Shown: piece after piece, positions 56,401 through 64,000 of the stretch
Layout: every line of letters begins with the position of its first letter
How positions within the stretch are numbered: the stretch's first letter is position 1
Source: Closterium sp. NIES-65
Taxonomy: Eukaryota; Streptophyta; Zygnematophyceae; Desmidiales; Closteriaceae
Direction of reading: 5' to 3'
DNA: 64,000 nucleotides
NCBI GenBank assembly: GCA_948144175.1
Contig: CANXME010002579.1
Span: 1,238,001 to 1,302,000 of the forward strand
Program-made: the position numbers and the translations under genes
Notes under the pieces: generated by a model
What the model was told of the DNA's origin: nothing
The model's database searches: none
The model's input: the letters and a program-made list of their open reading frames with translations, nothing else

Positions 56401-57898
56401 GTAAGGCGCATACACAGGCACATGCACAGGCACATGCACAGGCACATGCACAGGCACATGCACAGGCACATGCACAGGCACATGCGCAGGCACATGCGCA
56501 GGCACATGCGCAGGCACATGCGCAGGCACATGCGCAGGCACATGCGCAGGCACATGCGCAGGCACATTCGCAGGCACATGCGCAGGCACATGCGCAGGCA
56601 CATGCGCAGGCACATGCGCAGGCACATGCGCAGGCACATACACAGGCGCAAGCGCAGACACAAGCCTCATTCATGCACGCACGCCCGCACGCACGCACTC
56701 GAACATTGTAGTCCAACTGGTGAAGAGGTTCCGAGACGATGCTGGCACGTGCGCGCCGCACGCCCCTCTCGCTCGCCAGACTCACTGCCACCAGCGACGA
56801 GGGGAAGCCCCTCAGCGCCGCCAGCAGCGCCACGCATGCTGCTGCCTCCTGAGGGGGGGGGATCGGCGATGGGTGGGGGGAGAAAGGAAATGGGGAGCAG
56901 GGGGAGAGCAGGGGAAGGAACGCGCACGGGTGAATGCCTGCCGCACGCACGCCCCTCTCGCTTGCCAGGCGGATTCCCACGAGCAAGGAGGGGACTCCCC
57001 TCAGCGCCGCCAGCACCGCCACGCATGCTGCTGTCTCCTGAGGGGGTTGGGGGGAGAATGTCCGGAGGGTAGGATGGGGGGGAAAGGGGGAGAATGGGGG
57101 GAGGGTAGAACGGCGGGGTCTGAGAGTAAAGAATGGAGGGGAGAGACTAGAAGGCCCTAAGCGCATCTAGCAGCGCCGTCTACAGCGCGACGCGTGCTGC
57201 TGTCGCGTGCTGCTGCTCGCGCGAGTGGGATAGGCGGTTCTGAGCGGAGAGAAAAGAGAAGAGAAGAGGGCGGCGACGAGAGACAGCCTTTTGAGGCGCC
57301 TCAAAAGAGGGCGGCGACGAGCGCCAAGTCCCTCAGCTCTGGTACCGCAGCAATGTTGCCGCCACTACCGTACTGCTGGCTATGTAGTGGGCGGGGACTT
57401 TAACTTGGACGTTGGGTGAGTGGTTGGTTTGTTCTTAACTAGCTTTCTGTTTAATGATTAGCTGTTTCTTCGAGAGAGTACAAGCGACAGCAGGCGTGGA
57501 GCCCTTGTTGAGTGAAATCTGTTTAGCTGTTTTAGGGTTTCACAGGAGAAGACCCGTCACGCACGATGACGGGAATTGCAAATGCGAAATCCACAGCATT
57601 GACCCTGGAGAACTAAACCAGCAGTTGGCGGGAAGAAAAAAACAAGTACTCGTATACACGGCGAATGCGAGCCCGGATTCACCTGCTCCTCGACCGTCAG
57701 CGAGCCGAGTAGAGGAAAGTCGTCGACACCCTGAGCAGACACAATGACCGCCATGGCCACCGTCATCACAGAAGGAGAGGGTGGATTATTGCCGCGACAC
57801 ACGGCAAAAACACAACGAGAGGGATCCGATCCACAATGCTCCAAATTCGCTTTTTGAAGGACCAAGAGAAATCTCTCCTTTACTGCGTTATCCGACAT
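44452..57898 (-). CDS. gamma-tubulin complex protein (GCP family)
   Basis: A Spc97/Spc98-family subunit of the microtubule nucleation complex. Phase-consistent exons on minus: 55629-55426, 54457-54374, 53928-53830, about 53330-53255, 52775-52388, 51432-51313, 50239-50156, 49928-49854, 49483-48968, 48197-48072, 47300-47193, 46400-46338, 45085-44769, 44581-44452 (TAG). Family matches: EAAACVALLAALRGFPSSLV (about 56.8 kb), LQSACAPYLHLL, WMQEGRLDDDIHSEFFI, FVVRCDAVPVLFQSVADDVL, LSDFMALAGEELCKPARRAS, PMAANDPNCDRL, GWEAIYIDYQ joined to APWPVSAVVPATALQGYNR and LFRFLLAARR, then VHWLRHRMACAVTAI. GCP subtype is unclear, possibly GCP4-6. A Gly/Gln/Thr-rich insert lies in 48968-49483. Exons in 45.1-46.3 kb and before 55.6 kb are not fully resolved. 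The ATG exon 57898-57683 (MSDNAVKERFLLVLQKANLE) is only a candidate first exon. Confidence 0.82.
46760..46945. repeat. 12-bp ACACATGCACGC microsatellite
   Basis: About 15 units in an intron of the gamma-tubulin complex gene, followed by partial copies of the VHWLRHRMACAV exon (about 46945-47150). Confidence 0.9.
47490..47835. repeat. GGCAGC/GGCAGT hexanucleotide array
   Basis: About 55 six-base units with AGGGGC interruptions fill an intron. Long apparent Ala, Gly/Ser or Leu/Pro frames across it are artefacts of the repeat. Confidence 0.9.
48072..48730 (-). repeat. five tandem copies of the YNRLFRFLLA exon
   Basis: Copies spaced about 130 bp apart each have an AG acceptor and encode PWPVSAVVPPSALQGYNRLF or variants. 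Only the 3'-most (48197-48072) runs on to a donor in frame. Confidence 0.85.
51700..52450 (-). repeat. tandem copies of the DDVLATGQLVHALR exon end
   Basis: Five or so copies of the sequence encoding DDVLATGQLVHALREHGYLK, interleaved with CACACACCCA-rich pieces, lie downstream of the real exon 52388-52775. Confidence 0.85.
53500..53830. repeat. 10-bp CATACCACTG array
   Basis: About 30 diverged units abut the donor site GTACGC of exon 53928-53830, from which the unit may derive. Confidence 0.88.
53985..54200 (-). repeat. exon copies separated by two junction palindromes
   Basis: Two copies of the exon encoding VRVLTPIV (about 54020-54070, 54140-54190) lie upstream on minus of the real exon. 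GAGTCGACTC (53991-54000) and the diverged TTTTCGAGTTAACTTAAAAA (54109-54128) mark the joins. Confidence 0.8.
54843..55215. repeat. 8-bp AGCATGGC array
   Basis: About 45 units in an intron of the gamma-tubulin complex gene. The repeat is open in several frames, so long apparent reading frames there are not genes. Confidence 0.93.
55677..55830. repeat. 16-bp GATGATGACTCGTGGC array
   Basis: Nine to ten units derived from the neighbouring exon (CGATGACTCGTGGCGCTCCG at about 55551) follow that exon's upstream side. This is another exon-derived minisatellite. Confidence 0.88.
56411..56650. repeat. 12-bp ACATGCGCAGGC array
   Basis: Twenty units in an intron, between copies of the segment encoding RARASIFSEP. 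Confidence 0.92.
57288..57307. repeat. perfect 20-bp junction palindrome, GCGC core
   Basis: CTTTTGAGGCGCCTCAAAAG is flanked on both sides by AGAGGGCGGCGACGAG, so it sits exactly between two direct copies. Confidence 0.9.
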
Positions 57899-58739
57899 GA
57901 GGCTTCACACCAGCTCATCCAGTTTAGCTTGTGTTTATGTATGCTGTGTACATATCAATTACCTAATAGTTTCGCTTGTGTTGAAATTTGTTTCCATAAA
58001 CTTATATTTTGCACACTTCATGGCATCTTTATGCCACATGCATATAATTTCAAAGAAAATGATATTGCAAACATTAGACGCACACATGTAGCAATACGTC
58101 TATGAGGGTATTCTTTAGACGTATTGAAAATGAGATTGCAAGTACTAGACACACGTATATAGTTTTGTGCGCAATGTGCATGGGGAGGAGCAGCAATGAG
58201 AGGTGCGGTACTTGACCTATCATGCTATAACAGCCTGTACTACTACATCACCTATCGAGTAACATGAACAGAAACACTTCTTTAGTGAAGAATGACTGTA
58301 TCGTTCAACTCAATCTAACATTCCCCAACAAAAAACCCTTCCAATCATGATATGCACACACATAACAAGGCAATAGACATTCATCTTTCTCCTTGCCCCA
58401 CAGTCACTCTTCCCATGAACTTGCTTTTGGCTGTGTATCACGAGAGGATAGCACTCGCTTTAGAGGCCGCTCCAATTCTGTGAAAGGAGGGTCGAAAGAG
58501 GATGTATGGCTGTGCGGTGTAGCCATGCGACTGATGCAGATGAATGGCCTGCGTGCCTGTATCAGAGGGAGGTACCAGCACTCAAGTGCCAAAGTGAGGT
58601 AGTGCAAAGGCTGGCAGATGTGAGAATTCACAAAAGAGAGAAACCAGCTGTAGTGACAAAGCAGACTCATACCACTTCAACTCGGTAAAAATACACCATA
58701 GCAGCAGCAGCAACATAAAAAAATGTGTGGCAAGAAAGG
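57899..58739. other. no gene seen
   Basis: This 841-bp AT-richer stretch between two minus-strand genes probably holds the 3' UTR of the gene at 58740 and the promoter of the gamma-tubulin complex gene. A short open frame at 58393-58602 (plus) has no support. Confidence 0.45.
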
Positions 58740-59779
<1,040 letters not shown>

Positions 59780-59925
59780 CTGGTGCAACCCAACGGTTTG
59801 CACTCGGCTTGTTGTCCGTGTGCGCGCATGCGCGTGTTCATGGAATGGTATGAGGGCATGAAATAATATATATATTTCATGCTAATAATAGTGTGTGTAT
59901 GATGGGTCATGATGTTGAATGTGTG

Positions 59926-60689
59926 TGTCAAGTCAATAGCGAGTTATCGCTAGTCGCGTGCTACGCGGTCATTTTGTGTGTCCCGCGCGGTTTCTATTTT
60001 GTCGTGCGCGGTTTCTATTTTATCATGTGTCGAGCGTTTGGCGTGTCGCAGGTGTGTGCAGCAGACCCATCAAGAACTCAAGGATGAGTTTGTGATGAAG
60101 AACCCGAGCCTTGGTTGCAAGCTTCAAGTGATTTCGAAGCTTGCCAAAAAGGGTACACCTTAAGATATCGAAGATAATTACATTACTTTGTGTAGTGTAA
60201 CATTTCACTTGGTGTAGGCCCTAGTGAAGGGTAGTTTCGAGACCCTTCGTGGTTGGGGACAGTGTGGCACTGTTCCACATCACTGTATATCGGCTATTGG
60301 GGTTTGTAGGAGCTGGGAGTCATTCCGAGCTCGTAACTCTTCCTAACTCTTCCTATTGTGTGTCCCAAGACTATGTTGCTGCCATAGTGCCGTTCGTTCA
60401 AACCAACGCTGTGTCGTCAATTTTTGATGAAATCGTGCGATATAAATTGCCTAGTGTAGGCAACCTTAAGGCGCTCGAAATCCAAGTTGAACGAAGGCAT
60501 TTGGAGTTGTGAGCAGATCGCTATGAACGCTTAAAGCCGCTGTGCAGAAACCCGACTGTGCACTCTATCCTTCGGTTTAGGCACATCGAAGCCTACTGTG
60601 ACTATAACAAGTGGTATCAGAGCCCCTTGTAGCAGCTACGACAATGGCTGGACCTGAGGAAAGGGGTGGCAGAGGTGCTGCTGGCAGTG
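59926..60689 (+). mobile_element. LTR retroelement A, 5' end, interrupted
   Basis: A probable LTR starts at TGTCAAGTCA (59926) and ends ...TATAACA (60609). A perfect initiator-Met primer-binding site follows (TGGTATCAGAGCC, 60612), then a start of gag (ATG near 60644). The element is cut at 60690 by element B and its remainder is not in view. The PBS is of the Copia kind. The left LTR edge is inferred from the TGTCA start shared with neighbours. Confidence 0.7.
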
Positions 60690-62510
60690 TGTCAAACATT
60701 ATACATGTTATAGTGTTGTAGGCTATAGTGGGTTTAGCCTTAGGGGGTACACGATTCTAGGTTTTGTACTTGTACTTTCATTCCTTCTAGTCCAACCACC
60801 TTTCTCATTCTAACATGGCATCAGAAGCCTAGGTTAGGAACCTAGGACCATCTTGAGATAAGGGCCCACCCTTCCGCTAGCGCCCTCGAGCGCCTTCTTA
60901 CTTTCGCGCCCTCGTGCGCCTCGCTGTCCGTGCGCCCTCGCGCGCCTCGTTTTCTCGCCGCGTAGCCCGCTAGAAGCCCGCACGCGGCCCCATTTTGCCC
61001 GCGCGCAGCCTCGCGTTTTACCCGCGCGGCTCGTTAGCCGCCCGCACGCGACCCCCTAGCCGCCCGCCCGCGACCCTCTAGCCGCCCGCACCGTCGACGC
61101 CACCCCCGCGCAGCCCGCCCTGGCCTCGCGCGGCCCCTAGAGTAGCTCCCCAGCTGCCTGTCGCCCGGTGCGGGCCGCCACCTCGCTCGAGCAGGCCGTC
61201 CCCCGTACGCAGGCCGCCACCCACGCGTAGGCCACAGCCAGCCCGTAGGCCGCCGCCTCGACCCATGCGCCGGCCCACCCTTCCTGCCGAACCGCGCCGC
61301 GTAGTCCTGCCCGAGCCGCGCAGCCCGAGTCGCGCCGCCCGTGACGCGCCGACCTGACCGAGCCGCGCTGCCCCACCTGCAGCAACTGCTGCCCCTGTTC
61401 CTACTGTTACAGCTGTCCTTCCTACTACAGCCGCTCTTGTCACTGCTGTTACTGCTACTACTACTGCTGCCACTATGGCTACTCCCACAGTTCTCTCTTT
61501 CGATGCTGAGGGCCGTCCGCTCCAGTTTGATGCTTGGCTCGATGATCTCCACCTCTTACTTCAGATTACCGCTAAGGATGACGTCTCACTATATGACCAC
61601 GCGTTAGGAACCGCTCTAGCACCTGCTGACACTGCTGACAGTACAGCTCGCTCCCAGTGACAGACTCGTGACGCCCACGCTCGCCTAGCCATTCGCAGTC
61701 ACCTGCCGTTAGATGAGCGCGCGCACTTCGGCCAGCACAAGACTACTAAGGCACTGTACAATGCAGTCGTCGCTCGCTACTCCTCGCCTACCTCTGCTAC
61801 GATAGGCCGTCTCTCGCTGCTCTATCTTTTCCCCGATCTCGCCGCCTTTCACACAGTCGCTGACCTCATTACCCACCTCCGCACTAGTGATACTCGCTAC
61901 CATGCCGCCCTCCCTGCTGAGTTCCTCGCCAAGAACCCCCCCCCCCGATGTACCTTGTTCTCTACCACCTAGTCACTCGTCTCCCCGACTCTCTTCGCGC
62001 AGTCAGGGACACCTTTCTCGCCCTCTGCCCCACCGAGCTCACCATTGACCTGCTCGAGAAGCATCTGCTGACAGCTGAGGCTAGCGCCAATGCTGTAGGT
62101 GCCTCTCGTGGCGACCCGCGTGCGCCCTTCTTCGAAGGGTGTTCCCCTCCCCCCCTTCTCCCCTCGGTTGCCTCTGCTGCCGCTGTCGACTTCCTTGGTG
62201 CTGAGGACGTCGGGGCTGCGTCTGCTCCTAGCTGGAGGCGCAAGGGCGGCAAGGGCAAGGGGGGCAAGGGTGGTGGTGGTGTAAGCGGGGGAGGTGGTGG
62301 TGGAGGTGGCGGCGGTGGGGGCGGTGGTGGTAGTGGCGGTGGTGGGGGTGGTGGTGGGGCTGGGGGGGTGAGTGGCAGCGGCGGGGGTGGTGGCGGCAGC
62401 GGTGGTGGAGGAGGTCGGGGTGGAGGCGGTGGTGGTGGAGGCGGTGGGCGTGGGGGCGGCGGCTCGGGTGGTGGTCGGGGTGGACCGGCGCACTGTAGAG
62501 GTGCGGGTGG
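60690..62510 (+). mobile_element. LTR retroelement B (Copia-like gag), interrupted and broken
   Basis: A 126-bp LTR (60690-60815, TGTCAAACAT...TCTAACA) precedes a primer-binding site (TGGCATCAGAAGCC). A GC-rich leader and a UBN2-like gag region follow from about 61475 (FDAWLDDLHLLLQ, ALYNAVVARYSS, LFPDLAAF), ending in a Gly-rich tract. It is inserted in element A and itself cut at 62511 by element C. It has a few internal breaks and is a fossil. Confidence 0.8.
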
Positions 62511-64000
62511 TGTCAGAACATATACATATAGCCTATGCTATTCTGTAGGCTGTAGTGGGGTATCCCATAGGGGGTACAACCCAGTTAGGGTTTCCTATTT
62601 GTACTCACTTCATTCATAGTTCATTCATTCTCGTTCTATATTCAACATGGTATCGAGCAGGTTCCCCCGTGGGAACTGTTCTTAGGGCCCACCACCTGTA
62701 AACTTTTTTTTCTGCCCGGAGCGCGCTCCGGGCCCTCGCTTTCCTTTTTTTTTCGGCCTGCCCTGCGGCCCCTAGCCACCCGCGCGCGCTCATCCCGGCC
62801 CCTAGCCGCCCCACGCGCCGCCCGATCCGGCCCTTAGCCGCCCGTGTGCCGCCTGTCCCGGCCTCTCGACGCCCGCGCGCCGCCGTCCCGGCCCCTAGCC
62901 GCCCGCTGGCCGCCCGTCCCGGCCTCTCGACGCCCGCGCGCCGCCCGTCCCGGCCCCTGATCGCCCGCGCGCCGCTCGCCCCGGCCCCTGGCCTCCCGCT
63001 AGCCGCCCGTCCCGGCCCCTGGCCGCCCGCTAGGCGCCCGTCCCGGCCCCTTGACGCCCGCGCGCCGCCCGTCACGGCCCCCCAGCCGCCTGCTGGCCGC
63101 CGTCCCGGCCCCTAGCCGCCCGCTGGCCGCCCGTCCCGGCCTCTCGACCCCAGCGCGCCGCCGTCCCGGCCCCCAGCCGCCCGCTGGCCGCCCGTCCCGG
63201 CCCCTCGACGCCCGCGCGCCGCCGCCCCGGCCCCTGATCGCCCGCGCGCCGCCGCCCCGGCCCCGAGCCGCCCTGTGTCGCTGACCGCCCGAACCGCCCG
63301 CGCCGCCCGAGCCGCCCGAGCCGCCCGAGCCGCCCGAGCCGCACAAGCCGCCTGAGGAGCCGAGCCGCTGGTCCTGCGGAGCTGCTGTTGCTGCTGAGCT
63401 GGTTGAGCTGCTGTGCTGCTGTACTGCTGTGCTCCTGCACTGCCCGACCCGTCCTGTCTGGTGAGACCTCCTACTGCTGTCATGGCTACCCCTAGTGTCC
63501 TAGCTTTTGACGCTGAGTGTCGCGCCATTGACTTTGAGGTCTGGGTTGACGACCTGCAGCTGTTCTTACAGTGCGACAGAGCAGACAGCCTTTCTCTCTT
63601 TGACCTCACTTCTGGCGCCTCGCCTGCCCCTGCTGCTGATGCTGATCCCACTGTGCGCTCTCAGTGGGCCACCCGCGATGCTGCTGCACGTCTTGCTGTG
63701 CGTCGCCACCTCCCTACCTCTGAGCGCGCGCACTTTAGTCAGTACAAGAGTGCTCAGACCTTGTACGACGCTGTAGTTGCGCGCTACTCCTCCCCTGCCA
63801 CTGCTGCACTGAGCCGTCTCATGCTTCCCTACCTCTTTCCTGACCTCTCTGCCTTTCCCACTGTCGCTGACCTCATTACGCACCTCCGCACTAGTGACAC
63901 TCGCTACCGCGCCGCCCTTCCTGCTGAGTTCTGCGCCAAGAACCCCCCCCCCATGTACATCACTCTCTACTACGTAGTCGCGCGCCTCCCTGACTCTCTT
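62511..64000 (+). mobile_element. LTR retroelement C (Copia-like gag), runs off the right edge
   Basis: A 137-bp LTR (62511-62647, TGTCAGAACA...ATTCAACA) is followed by a primer-binding site (TGGTATCGAGCAGG). A leader of GC-rich tandem units of about 30 bp (62765-63290) comes next, then a gag paralogous to that of element B from about 63481 (ARYSSPATAALSRLMLPYLF). Its 3' part and target duplication lie outside the window. It is the youngest of the three by nesting order. Confidence 0.82.

Noticed and set aside
58393-58602. Small plus-strand frame
   Set aside because: No conserved motif, no splice context, and it opposes the 3' side of a better-supported gene.
62270-62500. Glycine-rich frame as a separate host gene
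   Set aside because: It is continuous with the gag-like region of element B and bounded by the LTR of element C.

Overview
The window looks like nuclear DNA of a streptophyte, most likely a green alga on the plant lineage. The reasons are a cytokinin-receptor-type hybrid histidine kinase, a plant-type MET1 DNA methyltransferase, intron-rich genes with GT-AG splicing, plant-like Copia elements, and very dense micro- and minisatellites. A Closterium-like zygnematophyte would fit, but that is inference. No bacterial genes, rRNA, tRNA or CRISPR were found.

Layout, left to right. (1) 1-13129, plus: the 3' two thirds of a CRE1/AHK-type hybrid histidine kinase; its N-terminus lies off the left edge. 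Ten exons splice in consistent phase, but the usual catalytic residues of the ATPase and of the output receiver are mostly replaced. (2) 13152-22856: a Copia LTR retrotransposon (minus) that landed just past the receptor stop codon. It carries two small nested LTR elements of the TRIM type, each with its own target duplication. (3) 23445-37671, plus: a complete MET1-type maintenance cytosine methyltransferase in 15 exons, all in phase, about 1,981 residues. (4) 38561-39769, minus: tubulin-folding cofactor C, apparently intronless, with one in-frame stop in its linker. (5) 40297-41784: a non-autonomous hAT-like element. (6) 42134-42982, minus: a small secreted cysteine-containing protein in three exons, with a CCAAT-rich repeat promoter. 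(7) 44452 to about 57898, minus: a gamma-tubulin complex protein with many short exons. (8) 58740-59779, minus: the 3' end of an unrecognised gene. (9) 59926-64000: three LTR elements nested in series and running off the right edge.

The most striking property spans all the host genes. Almost every exon edge is accompanied by one to several partial tandem copies of itself, with its splice site, in the adjacent intron. Some copies have expanded into minisatellites, for example the 27-bp and 36-bp arrays at 3666-4465. Where two copies meet there is often a short palindrome of the form TTTTGAG-NNNN-CTCAAAA, whose four-base core varies (AATT, TCGA, GCGC, ACGT, AGCT). About twenty such palindromes lie at copy junctions across the four host loci and I know of no described element that explains them. 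Two neighbouring loci (cofactor C and gamma-tubulin complex protein) both serve microtubules; the others are unrelated in function, so no operon-like logic is implied. All exon borders were derived by eye from frame, GT/AG and family conservation.
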